From: Phytohabitans houttuyneae
GTDB taxonomy: Bacteria; Actinomycetota; Actinomycetes; Mycobacteriales; Micromonosporaceae
Assembly: GCF_011764425.1 (NCBI RefSeq)
Contig: NZ_BLPF01000003.1
Span: 1,584,861 to 1,648,860 of the forward strand
Length of the DNA: 64,000 nt
Reading direction: 5' to 3'
The position numbers and the translations under genes are program-made. Positions 25,998 to 34,452 of the stretch are shown piece by piece (positions within the stretch are counted from its first letter, which is position 1; each line of letters starts with the position of its first letter). The notes below the pieces were generated by a model, which ran no database searches, was not told the DNA's origin, and saw only the letters and a program-made list of their open reading frames with translations.

Positions 25998-26663
25998 TTA
26001 CTCAACGGCTTCGGCCGCGGGGCGGGGAAAGCAGCGCAGCAGGCGCTCGGCCACCTTACGGTCGCCGTCGATGTGCAGGTCGCCCTTGCGCAGCGCGTCC
26101 GCCGTCCTGCGGCCGGCGAAGACGAGGGCGCGCAGGGTCGCCGGACCCGTGGTGAGGACGGCGTCCGGCGCCGCGGTGTAGCCGCCGCGGGCCAGGCTCA
26201 GCGCGCCGCCGGCCACCTCGACGCGGAAGCGGTCGTCGCCCAGTCGCAGCTCGACCCGCGCGGACAGGTCGCCGGCCGCGGACGGGTCGAACGTCGAGCG
26301 GAGCGCGAGCATCAGCGCGTCGACGCTCAGCTCGCCGCCGCTGGGCAGGGGCAGGCGGCTGCCCCACGCGGAAAGGGCGAGCAGCACCGGCTCCAGGCGC
26401 TGGCCGCGGTCGGTCAGCTCGTACACCTGGATGCTCGCCGGCGGGCCAAGCCGGCCGCGCCGCACGACGCCGGCCTCCTCCAGCTCGCGCAGGCGCTGGG
26501 ACAGCACGTTTTGGCTCATGCCGGGCAGGCCGCGGCTCAGGTCGCTGAAGCGCTTCGGGCCGAACAGCAGCTCGCGCACCACCAGCAGCGCCCACCGCTC
26601 GCCCACCACGCTCAAGGCCCGCGCCACGCCACAGGGGTCGGCGTACGTCCGCTTCCCAGTCAC
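25998..26663 (-). CDS. HxlR-family regulator fused to an SCP2-like sterol-binding domain
   Basis: 221 aa from the GTG at 26663. The first 105 residues are an HxlR winged helix (CGVARALSVVGERWALLVV, FSDLSRGLPGMSQNVLSQRL). About 130-215 is an SCP2-like lipid-binding domain (ALVFAGRRTADALRKGDLHIDG-type helix, split here for length). The fusion suggests a hydrophobic effector. Divergent from the PNPOx-hydrolase pair with a palindrome in the shared region. Confidence 0.85.
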   Translation of the reverse strand: MTGKRTYADPCGVARALSVVGERWALLVVRELLFGPKRFSDLSRGLPGMSQNVLSQRLRELEEAGVVRRGRLGPPASIQVYELTDRGQRLEPVLLALSAWGSRLPLPSGGELSVDALMLALRSTFDPSAAGDLSARVELRLGDDRFRVEVAGGALSLARGGYTAAPDAVLTTGPATLRALVFAGRRTADALRKGDLHIDGDRKVAERLLRCFPRPAAEAVE

Positions 26664-26703
26664 GACGAAAACATTAGCTTGTACTTGCGTGTTAGTGGTA
26701 GTC

Positions 26704-26720
26704 GCTCCTAAGTTAGGAGC
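26704..26720. promoter_or_regulatory. Palindromic operator overlapping the ribosome site of the PNPOx gene
   Basis: GCTCCTAA-G-TTAGGAGC is a perfect 17-base dyad ending right before the ATG at 26721. The AGGAG in its right arm is also the only SD-like sequence. A site for the divergent HxlR regulator is the simplest reading; an RNA hairpin masking the SD is another. Confidence 0.6.
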
Positions 26721-27209
26721 ATGACGGATCTGATGACCTTGCCGCAGGGCGACGTGCGGCTGCTCGGCACCGAGCTGGCCCGCGGGCTGCTCGCCTCGAC
26801 CGAGCTGGCCCGGATGGCGTACGTGGCGAAGGACGGCACGCCGCGCCTCTTCCCGATGATGTTCAAGTGGACCGGCGAGGAGCTCGTGTTCGCCACCTTC
26901 GAGGGCGCGCGGAAGATCCGGGCGCTGCGCGCGCGGCCGCACGTCGCCGTGACCATCGACCGGCCCGGCCCGCCGCCGGAGATCCTGCTGCTGCGCGGGC
27001 CCGCGCAGGTCACCGAGGTCGAGGGCCTCGTGCCGGAGTACGCGTGGATCCACCACCACTACTACGGTCCGGAGCAGGGCGCCCGCAACATCGCCGAGAT
27101 CGACCGGCCGGGGCTGCGGATGGCGCGCATCGCGGTGCGCCCCACCTGGGTCGGGCTCGTCGACTTCCAGACCCGGCTGCCCGCCCCGCTGTCCGGCAGG
27201 GACGCCTGA
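26721..27209 (+). CDS. Pyridoxamine 5'-phosphate oxidase-like flavoprotein family
   Basis: 162 aa split-barrel protein (RMAYVAKDGTPRLFPMMFKW, VFATFEGARKIRALRARP). Such proteins bind FMN or F420 and reduce or oxidise small molecules; cofactor and substrate are unknown. ATG at 26721 has its AGGAG only two bases away; the ATG at 26733 is an alternative. Coupled to the next gene with a 1-base gap. Confidence 0.85.
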   Translation: MTDLMTLPQGDVRLLGTELARGLLASTELARMAYVAKDGTPRLFPMMFKWTGEELVFATFEGARKIRALRARPHVAVTIDRPGPPPEILLLRGPAQVTEVEGLVPEYAWIHHHYYGPEQGARNIAEIDRPGLRMARIAVRPTWVGLVDFQTRLPAPLSGRDA

Positions 27210-27210
27210 C

Positions 27211-27912
27211 GTGGCGACGTACGTGCTGATCCCGGGCGCCGGCGGCACCGCCTTCTACTGGCACCGCGTGGAGCCGATGCTGCGCGAGCGCGGCCACGAC
27301 GTGATCGCCGTCGACCTGCCCGCCGGCGACGACGCGGCGGGACTCGAGGAGTACGCGGACGCGGTCGTCGACGCCATCGGCGACCGCACCGGCCTGGTGC
27401 TCGTCGCCCAGTCGATGGGCGGGCTGAGCGCGCCGATCGTCGCCACGCGCGTACCGGTGGACCTGCTCGTGCTCCTCAACGCGATGATCCCGCGGCCCGG
27501 CGAGTCCGGCGGCGACTGGTGGGGCAACACCGGTCAGGCCGAGGCGGCGGCGCGGATGGCGGCGCGGGAAGGGCTGCCCGAAGCGTTCGACCTGGAGACC
27601 CGCTTCTTCCACGACGTGCCGGCGCAGGTGAAGGCGGCGGTGTTCGCGCGCGGGGAGGCGCCGCAGTCGGGCACGCCGTTCGAAAAGCCGTGGCCGCTGG
27701 AGGCGTGGCCGGACGTGCCGACCCGGTTCCTGCAGGGCCGCGACGACCGGTTCTTTCCGGTGGAGTTCCAGCGCGAGCAGGCCCGCGACCGTCTCGGCAT
27801 CGGGATCGACGAGATGCCCGGCGGGCACCTCGTGGCGCTCAGCCGGCCGGCGGAGCTGGTGGAGCGGCTGGAGCGCTACCGTTCGGAGCTGGCTGGCCCC
27901 GGCGGCCGGTGA
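27211..27912 (+). CDS. Alpha/beta hydrolase (esterase family)
   Basis: 233 aa, GTG start one base after the PNPOx stop. Oxyanion region LIPGAGGTAFYWHRV, nucleophile elbow AQSMGG, acid in LQGRDDRFFP and His in MPGGHLVAL. Similar to plant-type salicylate/MeSA esterase-like hydrolases in bacteria. Substrate unknown. Its 3' end overlaps the convergent mutarotase-like gene by 74 bases. Confidence 0.87.
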   Translation: MATYVLIPGAGGTAFYWHRVEPMLRERGHDVIAVDLPAGDDAAGLEEYADAVVDAIGDRTGLVLVAQSMGGLSAPIVATRVPVDLLVLLNAMIPRPGESGGDWWGNTGQAEAAARMAAREGLPEAFDLETRFFHDVPAQVKAAVFARGEAPQSGTPFEKPWPLEAWPDVPTRFLQGRDDRFFPVEFQREQARDRLGIGIDEMPGGHLVALSRPAELVERLERYRSELAGPGGR

Positions 27913-28660
27913 CCGTCAGGCGCCACCGCAGCGTGCCGGACGCGGGCACGACGGCGGCGTCGTCCGGGCCCGCCTCGGCGAGGTCGAAGACGCGGCCGAG
28001 CATGGGCTCCACGCCGATGCTGCGGTAGGGGTCGCCCGCGGGCCAGCCGCGCAGGTTGCGCCACAGGGCGACGGAGACCGGCTGGCCGGGAGCCGCGAGC
28101 GCGAAGGTCAGCGCCTCGCCGTCCTCGACCGTCACCTGTGGACAGTCGGTCAGGATGGCGCCGGTCGCCGTGCCGTCGTCCGGGCCGCAGACGTCGAGCC
28201 GCGCGCCGAGCGGCGCCGGCCACGGGCCGTGGGACCACGGGCCGGACAGCGGGAAGACCCTTGTCGGTACGCCGGCGGGGGCGACCACGCGCGCGGACGG
28301 CGACAGGTCGAGCAGCGCGTGCGCGGCCCACAGGAAGCGGAAGCCGGGTGCGGCGGTCAGCGTGTAGGCCGCCACCACCGCGCCGTCCACGACGCAGATG
28401 TCGCGGCGCAGCGCGAAGTCCGGGCCTTCGACGACGCCCGGCGGGTGCCACGGGCGGGACCACACGTGGCCGTGGTCGGGCGTGCCGCGCACGGTCGGCA
28501 GGCACTCCTCCAGGCCGCCGGCGTCCACGAACGCGTCACCGGGCCGCACCGCCGAGCGACCGGGAGCGGTGCCGCGCCACAGCCACTCCCGCGGGCCGGC
28601 GCGCAGGCTCGTCCACCGTCCACCGTGGACGAGGTCGACCTCGAAGGTCAGGTCTACCAT
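27839..28660 (-). CDS. Aldose 1-epimerase (mutarotase)-like protein
   Basis: 273 aa from the ATG at 28660. A beta-sandwich galactose-mutarotase-like fold is indicated by EWLWRG, DAGGLEECLPTV, HGHVWSRPW and FLWAAHALL. The Glu/His pair of epimerases is plausible but not certain. It overlaps the end of dgoD by 7 bases, so it belongs to the galactonate operon. It may interconvert galactose anomers ahead of the dehydrogenase (inference). The long overlap with the convergent hydrolase is unusual. Confidence 0.75.
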   Translation of the reverse strand: MVDLTFEVDLVHGGRWTSLRAGPREWLWRGTAPGRSAVRPGDAFVDAGGLEECLPTVRGTPDHGHVWSRPWHPPGVVEGPDFALRRDICVVDGAVVAAYTLTAAPGFRFLWAAHALLDLSPSARVVAPAGVPTRVFPLSGPWSHGPWPAPLGARLDVCGPDDGTATGAILTDCPQVTVEDGEALTFALAAPGQPVSVALWRNLRGWPAGDPYRSIGVEPMLGRVFDLAEAGPDDAAVVPASGTLRWRLTVTGRRGQPAPNGSAPAAPPAPPAG

Positions 28661-29799
28661 TCGGCGAACGAGCCGTCGTCCTGCCGCCACACCGGGTTGC
28701 GCCACGCGTGGCCGGCGCGGTCGGCCCGGCGCACCGCCGCCTCGTCCACCTCGATACCCAGGCCCGGCGCCTCCAGCCGGGCGATGTGACCGTCCACGAT
28801 GCGCAGCGGCGCCGGGTCGACGAGGTAGTCGAGCAGCTCGGTGCCGCCGTTGTAGTGGATGCCGATGCTCTGCTCCTGGATGAGGAAGTTGGGCGTGGCG
28901 AGCGCGATCTGGAGGCTGGCCGCGAGCGAGATCGGCCCCAGTGGACAGTGCGGGGCGAGCAGCGCGCCGTACGTCTCGGCGAGCGCGGCGATCCGCCGCA
29001 CCTCGGAGATGCCGCCGGCGTGCGACGGGTCGGGCTGCACGACGCTTACCCCGGCCTGCAGGGCGGGCAGGAAGTCGGCGCGGCCGTACAGCCGCTCGCC
29101 GGTGGCCACCGGTACCGGCGCGCAGGCGACGAGCTCGGCGAGGCGGTGGCCGTGCTCGGGCACGAGCGGCTCCTCCACCAGCAGCGGGTGCAGGGCGGCC
29201 ACGGCGGGAAGCAGGAGGCGGGCGGCCGGGTACGTGGCCCGGCCGTGCAGGTCGAGCGCGACGTCGCGGTGCGGGCCGAGCACCTCGCGGGCGGCGGCGA
29301 GGCGGCGCACCACATCGTCCACATCGGCCAGTGTGGGCACCGGGGCCAGGCGGCCGGAGGCGTTCATCTTCACGGCGGTCATGCCCGCCTCGACGTGCGC
29401 GGCCACCGCCTCGGCGATCTCGGCGGGGTCGTCGCCGCCGACCCACGCGTACACCCGGACGCGGTCCCGGACCGGGCCGCCGAGCAGGGCGTGCACCGGT
29501 GCGCCGTACGCCTTGCCGGCGATGTCCCACAGCGCCTGGTCGAGCCCGGCGACGGCGCTGGAGAGCACCGGCCCGCCGCGGTAGAAGCCGCCCTTGGTGA
29601 GCACCTGCCAGTGGTGCTCGACGCGGAGCGGGTCCTCGCCGACAAGGTACTCGGCGAGCACGTCCACCGCGGCCCGCACGACCTCGGCGCGCCCCTCGAC
29701 GACCGGCTCGCCCCAGCCGACGATCCCCTCGTCCGTCGTGACGCGGCAGAAGAGCCAGCGGGGCGGCACGAGGAACGTCTCGACCCGGTCGATCTTCAT
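28654..29799 (-). CDS. dgoD: D-galactonate dehydratase
   Basis: 381 aa, close to the 382 aa of Escherichia coli DgoD, which it follows from end to end (VETFLVPPRWLFC, FYRGGPVLSSAVAGLDQAL, DLHGR, VEEPLVPE, ATGERLYGR, APHCPLGPISLA, SIGIHYNGG and the final SFAEW). Enolase-superfamily metal ligands and the catalytic His pair are present in these motifs. Converts galactonate to 2-keto-3-deoxygalactonate. ATGA overlap with the GntR gene upstream. Confidence 0.93.
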   Translation of the reverse strand: MKIDRVETFLVPPRWLFCRVTTDEGIVGWGEPVVEGRAEVVRAAVDVLAEYLVGEDPLRVEHHWQVLTKGGFYRGGPVLSSAVAGLDQALWDIAGKAYGAPVHALLGGPVRDRVRVYAWVGGDDPAEIAEAVAAHVEAGMTAVKMNASGRLAPVPTLADVDDVVRRLAAAREVLGPHRDVALDLHGRATYPAARLLLPAVAALHPLLVEEPLVPEHGHRLAELVACAPVPVATGERLYGRADFLPALQAGVSVVQPDPSHAGGISEVRRIAALAETYGALLAPHCPLGPISLAASLQIALATPNFLIQEQSIGIHYNGGTELLDYLVDPAPLRIVDGHIARLEAPGLGIEVDEAAVRRADRAGHAWRNPVWRQDDGSFAEW

Positions 29800-30491
29800 G
29801 AGCCGATCCGGGCGACGTCGTCGAAGGCCTTCTTGAGCAGCAGCCGCATGGCGTCGGCGGCGGACGCCGGGTCGTGGGCGCGGATCGCGTCGACCACCGC
29901 GCGGTGCGAGGGGACCGGGTCGTCGGTGCCGAGCGCGCCGTGCACCATGCGGTCCCGTTCGGCGAGGCCGGTCTCGATCACGACCTCCATCCGTACCAGC
30001 AGCTCGTTGTGGGTCGCGGAGAGCAGCGCGCGGTGGAACGCGAGGTCGGCCGCGACCGCGGCGGCCGCGTCGGAGCCGGCCGCGGCCATGGCGGCGAGCG
30101 CCGCGTCGAGGGCCGCCACGTCGGCGTCGGTGGCGCGGACGGCGGCGAGGCTGGCCGCGCCCGGCTCGACGATGCTGCGCAGCTCGTGCAGGTCCTCGAA
30201 GAGGCTCGGCTGTGCGGCGCGCGCGAACTGCCACCGCAGGACGTCGCCGTCGAGCAGGCTCCAGTCGGCGCGGGGCCGCACGAACGTGCCGCGTTTGGGA
30301 CGCGCGTCGACCATGCCCTTGGCGGCGAGCACCTTGAGCGCCTCGCGGAGCACGGTCAGGCTGACGTCGAACTCCGCCTGGAGCGCCGTGATGTCCAGTG
30401 TGGAGCCCTCGGCGAACTGGCCGGTGAGGATCCGCTGTGCGATGACCTCCACCGTCTGGCCGTGCACGCCGCGCGCCGCGTACTGCTGCAT
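29796..30491 (-). CDS. GntR/FadR-family regulator of the galactonate operon
   Basis: 231 aa. N-terminal winged helix (VEVIAQRILTGQFAEGSTLD, SLTVLREALKVLAAKG) and C-terminal all-helical FCD ligand domain with conserved DLAFHRALLSATHN. Overlaps dgoD by 4 bases. The role matches DgoR of Escherichia coli: a repressor relieved by galactonate. The AT-rich region at 31264-31290 is a likely target (inference). Confidence 0.88.
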   Translation of the reverse strand: MQQYAARGVHGQTVEVIAQRILTGQFAEGSTLDITALQAEFDVSLTVLREALKVLAAKGMVDARPKRGTFVRPRADWSLLDGDVLRWQFARAAQPSLFEDLHELRSIVEPGAASLAAVRATDADVAALDAALAAMAAAGSDAAAAVAADLAFHRALLSATHNELLVRMEVVIETGLAERDRMVHGALGTDDPVPSHRAVVDAIRAHDPASAADAMRLLLKKAFDDVARIGS

Positions 30492-30516
30492 TGCTTACCT
30501 CGCTCCGTCCGACCTG

Positions 30517-31248
30517 TCAGGATGACGACTTCACCGCTGTCCAGCCCCCGTCGACGACGAGGCTGGCGCCCGTGACGTAGCTGGCGTCCGGCGACGCGAG
30601 GAACGCTACCGCCGCGGCCACCTCGTCCGGGGTACCGAAGCGTCCGGCGATCGTCTCGGCCAGACTGCGCGAACGGTCAGCCTCCGAGACCCCGTCCCAC
30701 GCCGGCGTGAGGATGGGACCGGGCAGCACGGTGTTGACCCGCACCTCGGGCCCGTACTCCACGGCGAGCTGGCGGGCGAGCGCGACAAGCCCGCCCTTCG
30801 CGGCCGCGTACGCGGGGCGGCCGGGAAGCCCGACCAGCGCGTGCACCGACGACACCACGACGACGCTGCCGCCGGTCGCGCGCAGGTCGGGCAGGCAGGC
30901 GCGGACGCCGAGAAACGTGCCGGTGAGGCTGACCGCGATCTGGTGGTCCCAGGAGGCGCGGCTCGTGTCGTGGGCGGGGGCGACCTCGACGGCGTACGCG
31001 TTGGAGACAAGGACGTGGATCGGCCCGAAGCGCTCGCGGGCGGCCGCCACGAGCGCGGCCCAGTCCCCCTCGTCGGACACGTCGGCGCGCACCGGCAGGG
31101 AGCGGCCGTCCACCACGCCGTCGCACGGGCGCAGGTCGGCGAGCACGACCGAGGCCCCTTCGGCCGCGAGGCGGCGCGCGCAAGCCGCGCCGATGCCTGA
31201 CGCAGCGCCCGTGACCAGGGCATTCTTGCCCTCAAGGCGGCGACTCAC
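30517..31248 (-). CDS. SDR sugar dehydrogenase (candidate galactose 1-dehydrogenase)
   Basis: 243 aa classical SDR: VTGAASGIG, an acidic residue at VVLADLRP indicating NAD(H) use, the catalytic Ser in VVVSSVHAL and YAAAKG. The NNAG position reads SNAY. The C-terminal end (FLASPDASYVTGASLVVDGGW) is standard. As first gene of the galactonate operon it probably oxidises galactose to galactonolactone; another sugar is possible. 25-base gap to the GntR gene. Confidence 0.82.
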   Translation of the reverse strand: MSRRLEGKNALVTGAASGIGAACARRLAAEGASVVLADLRPCDGVVDGRSLPVRADVSDEGDWAALVAAARERFGPIHVLVSNAYAVEVAPAHDTSRASWDHQIAVSLTGTFLGVRACLPDLRATGGSVVVVSSVHALVGLPGRPAYAAAKGGLVALARQLAVEYGPEVRVNTVLPGPILTPAWDGVSEADRSRSLAETIAGRFGTPDEVAAAVAFLASPDASYVTGASLVVDGGWTAVKSSS

Positions 31249-31263
31249 CTACGACCCCCAGCA

Positions 31264-31294
31264 ACTAATCATTAATTACGAAGATATCTTGACA
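31264..31294. promoter_or_regulatory. Divergent control region of the galactoside/galactonate operons
   Basis: An unusually AT-rich patch in high-GC DNA contains TAATCATTA (TAAT/ATTA half-sites), a perfect AAGATATCTT dyad at 31281-31290, and a consensus TTGACA at 31289-31294 reading toward the ABC genes. No good -10 is seen at 17 bases. It is the best candidate for GntR binding to both operons. Confidence 0.55.
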
Positions 31295-31460
31295 GCCGGC
31301 TGCGGCTGATGCAACCTTTCGGAAACACACCGCTTACAAAGCCAACTGGCTCACATCCGCTCGCATCCGTCCCGGCCGCCGGCCCGATCCGAGCTGGTCG
31401 CTCCGCGCCCAGTCATGGATCCCGCCAGCCCCGGAAGCCTTGTTTCGCAGGAGGACAACG

Positions 31461-32741
31461 ATGGTTCACAGCGAACTCAGCCGCCGCGGCTTCCTGGCCG
31501 GCCTCGGCGGCCTGGGTGCGGCCGCCCTCCTCGGCGGCTGCGCGACAAGCAGCTCCGACAGCGGCGGCGGCTCCTCGGCGACCCTCACGCTCCAGTCGTC
31601 GCTGTCCGACCCGTCCCCCAAGGCCGCGCTGACAAAGGTGGTCGAGGGCTACACGAAGACCAAGGTCACCCTCAACACGATCGCGATCGAGACCTTCCGC
31701 GCCCAGCTGCCGACGTACCTGAACTCGGCCACGCCCCCGGACGTGCTCACCTGGTACGCCGGCTCGGTGGCCCGCGACTACGCCGGCAAGGGCTTCCTGC
31801 TCGACGTCTCCGACCTGTGGAGCGGAGACGGCGCCTGCGCCAGCTTCTCCCCCGCGCTCAAGGAGCTCTCCACCGGCGCCGACGGCAAGCAGATCTTCGT
31901 ACCGACGAACTACTACTGGTGGGGCGTCTTCTACCGCAAGAGCGCGTTCCAGGAGTGGGGCGTGCAGCCGGCGACCACGTGGGACGAGTTCATCAACCTG
32001 TGCAAGGCGCTCAAGGCCAAGGGCGTCGCCCCGCTCTCGATGGGCACCGGCTCCACACCCTGGGTCGCCTCCGGCTGGTTCGACTACCTCAACCTGCGCG
32101 TCAACGGCGCCCAGTTCCACCGCGACCTGCTGGCCGGCAAGCACTCCTTCGACGGCCCCGAGGTCAAGGCGGTCATGGAGCACTACCGCGAGCTGCTGCC
32201 CTACATCGACCCGAAGGGCCGCTCGTACTCGTGGCAGGACGCGGTCACGCCGCTGGCCAGCAAGAAGGCCGGCATGTACCTGATCGGCGCGTTCATCACC
32301 CAGTCGGTGCCCAAGGACGTGGTCGACGACATCGACTTCTTCCGGGTGCCGATCATCGACCCGAGCGTGCCGGTGGCTGAGGAGGCGCCGACCGACGGGT
32401 ACTTCGCCAGCGCCAAGTCCAAGAACGTCGCCGGCGCCAAGGAACTGCTCTCGTACCTGGCGTCCGCGCCGGCGCAGGAGCTGTTCATCAAGGAGTCCGC
32501 GTCGTCCAACCTGCCCACCTCGCCACAGGTGAGCACCTCCGGGTTCTCCCCGCTGGTGCAGAAGGGCATCAAGCTGCTGAACGAGAGCGCGGCGATCACC
32601 CAGTTCTTCAACCGCGACTCCAGCGACGAGCTGCAGAGCACCGCCGACACCGCGCTCACGAAGTTTCTCGACTCCCCCGGTGACGTCAACTCGATCCTCG
32701 CCACCTGGCAGTCCTCTGCCCAGAAGGTCCGGGGCTCGTGA
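31461..32741 (+). CDS. Sugar ABC transporter substrate-binding lipoprotein
   Basis: 426 aa from the ATG at 31461, six bases after AGGAGG (31449-31454). The signal combines a twin-arginine motif (SRRGFLAG) with a lipobox (LGGC), so export is probably Tat-dependent followed by lipidation. The body is a family-1 extracellular binding protein (NYYWWGVFYRKSAFQEWG, WDEFINLCKAL). It delivers sugar or oligosaccharide to the two permeases downstream; no ATPase is encoded here, so a shared MsiK-type ATPase is likely. Confidence 0.9.
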   Translation: MVHSELSRRGFLAGLGGLGAAALLGGCATSSSDSGGGSSATLTLQSSLSDPSPKAALTKVVEGYTKTKVTLNTIAIETFRAQLPTYLNSATPPDVLTWYAGSVARDYAGKGFLLDVSDLWSGDGACASFSPALKELSTGADGKQIFVPTNYYWWGVFYRKSAFQEWGVQPATTWDEFINLCKALKAKGVAPLSMGTGSTPWVASGWFDYLNLRVNGAQFHRDLLAGKHSFDGPEVKAVMEHYRELLPYIDPKGRSYSWQDAVTPLASKKAGMYLIGAFITQSVPKDVVDDIDFFRVPIIDPSVPVAEEAPTDGYFASAKSKNVAGAKELLSYLASAPAQELFIKESASSNLPTSPQVSTSGFSPLVQKGIKLLNESAAITQFFNRDSSDELQSTADTALTKFLDSPGDVNSILATWQSSAQKVRGS

Positions 32742-33631
32742 CGGCTGCCGCCGCATCGAGAAAACGGCGCCACCTCTCGCCGGTGGTGTGGCTCTTCCTG
32801 CTCGTACCCGCCGCCATCGAGGTCGGGCTCGTCTTCTGGCCCGCCCTCAACAGCTTCTACCTCTCGCTCACCCGGTGGAACGGGCTCGGCGCGCCCGAGC
32901 AGGTCGGGCTCGACAACTACCGCGACCTCTTCTCGGACGACGTGTTCCGGGAAGCGCTGGGCAACAACGTGATCTGGGCCGTCGGCTTCGGAGGACTCTC
33001 CGTGGCCGGCGGCCTCGCGCTGGCCGTCGCGCTGAACAAGCCACGCCGCGGCGTCGGCGTCTACCGCAGCGCGATCTACCTGCCGATGGTTTTCTCGCTG
33101 GCGGTCACCGGCCTGTTCTGGCGCGTGCAGTACCAGCCGGACGGCACCGTCAACACCATGCTCGGCGCGGTCGGGCTGGAAAGCCTGGAACGGCAGTGGC
33201 TCGCCGACCCGAAGACCGCCCTCTACGCCGTGCTCGTCGCGGCCGTGTGGCGGCAGGTCGGCTACGTGATGGTGCTCTACCTCGCCGGCCTCAAGGGCAC
33301 CGACCCGTCCCTCGACGACGCGTCCGCCGTGGACGGTGCCGGGCCGTGGCAGCGCTTCTGGTACGTCACCTGGCCGCAGCTGCGCGGCGTCAACACCGTC
33401 GTGTTCGCGGTGACCGTGATCGACTCGCTGCGCACGTTCGACATCGTGTGGGCGATGACGCAGGGCGGCCCGTACCACTCCTCGGAGCTGCTGAGCACCT
33501 ACATGTTCCAGCAGGGCTTCACGTTCCTGAACCTCGGCTACGCCTCCGCGGTCGCCGTCGTCATCTTCGCCCTCGCGCTGCTGTTCATCATCACGTACCT
33601 GGTACGCACCCTGAAGGAGGAGGTGGCGTGA
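32738..33631 (+). CDS. Sugar ABC transporter permease 1 (MalF-like)
   Basis: 297 aa, six predicted membrane helices. GTG start overlaps the stop of the binding-protein gene (GTGA). The permease EAA-type loop is DDASAVDGAGPWQRFWYVTWP. Part of a carbohydrate uptake (CUT1) system. Confidence 0.92.
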   Translation: MTAAAASRKRRHLSPVVWLFLLVPAAIEVGLVFWPALNSFYLSLTRWNGLGAPEQVGLDNYRDLFSDDVFREALGNNVIWAVGFGGLSVAGGLALAVALNKPRRGVGVYRSAIYLPMVFSLAVTGLFWRVQYQPDGTVNTMLGAVGLESLERQWLADPKTALYAVLVAAVWRQVGYVMVLYLAGLKGTDPSLDDASAVDGAGPWQRFWYVTWPQLRGVNTVVFAVTVIDSLRTFDIVWAMTQGGPYHSSELLSTYMFQQGFTFLNLGYASAVAVVIFALALLFIITYLVRTLKEEVA

Positions 33632-34452
33632 CCACCGCGCGATCCTCCCGGTTGTTCCACGCGATCATGGTGCCGCTGACGCTGCTGTGGGTCGCGCCGA
33701 TGGTGTTCGTCGTGCTGATCTCGATCCGCAGCTTCGACGACATCGCGGCCCGGGGCACGGCCGCGCTGCCGGACAGCTTCACGTTCGACGGCTTCCGCAC
33801 CGCGTTCGGCGAGGGCTCGATGGGCGCGGCGCTGTGGACCAGCGTGCAGGTGACGGTGCCGGCGGTCGTCCTCAGCCTGCTGCTGTCGTCGATGGCGGCG
33901 TTCGCGCTGAGCCGGTACCCGATCCCGGGCCGCCGGGCCATCCTGCTGGTGATGCTGGCGGGCAATCTGCTGCCCCCGCAGATCCTGCTGATCCCGGTCT
34001 CCCGGATCACCGAGTCGCTCGGCATCTACGACACGCTGGTCGGCCTGATCGCCATCCACGTCGGCTTCGGCCTCGGCTTCTACACGTTCGTGCTGCACGG
34101 CTTCATGCGCTCGATCCCGGCCGAGGTGACCGAGGCGGCGCGGATCGACGGCGCCGGACCGCTCGCGGTGTACGCGCGGATCGTCATGCCGCTGTGCCGG
34201 CCGTCGCTGGCGGCGCTCGGCGCGCTCGCCACCACCTGGATCTTCAACGACCTGATCTGGTCGATCACCGTGCTGCGCACCCAGGCGAAGTTTCCGGTCA
34301 CCGCGGCGCTGCTCAACCTCCAGGGCGGCTACGTGAGCAACTGGAACGTCGTCGCGGCCGCCTCGATCATGGCCGCCATCCCGACCGCGATCGTCTTCTT
34401 CGCGTTCCAGCGCCACTTCGTTTCAGGCCTACTGATGGGATCCACAAAGTGA
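33628..34452 (+). CDS. Sugar ABC transporter permease 2 (MalG-like)
   Basis: 274 aa from the GTG at 33628, overlapping the previous stop by 4 bases. An AAGGAGGAGG sequence precedes it. EAA loop: TEAARIDGAGPLAVYARIVMP. About six membrane helices. Pairs with permease 1; the next gene again overlaps by GTGA. Confidence 0.92.
   Translation: MTTARSSRLFHAIMVPLTLLWVAPMVFVVLISIRSFDDIAARGTAALPDSFTFDGFRTAFGEGSMGAALWTSVQVTVPAVVLSLLLSSMAAFALSRYPIPGRRAILLVMLAGNLLPPQILLIPVSRITESLGIYDTLVGLIAIHVGFGLGFYTFVLHGFMRSIPAEVTEAARIDGAGPLAVYARIVMPLCRPSLAALGALATTWIFNDLIWSITVLRTQAKFPVTAALLNLQGGYVSNWNVVAAASIMAAIPTAIVFFAFQRHFVSGLLMGSTK

Noticed and set aside
31413..32756. 447-residue open frame antisense to the ABC binding protein
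   Set aside because: Composition is biased (many Arg, Val, Gly, His), with no domain motifs, and the sense gene has SD, signal peptide and operon context.
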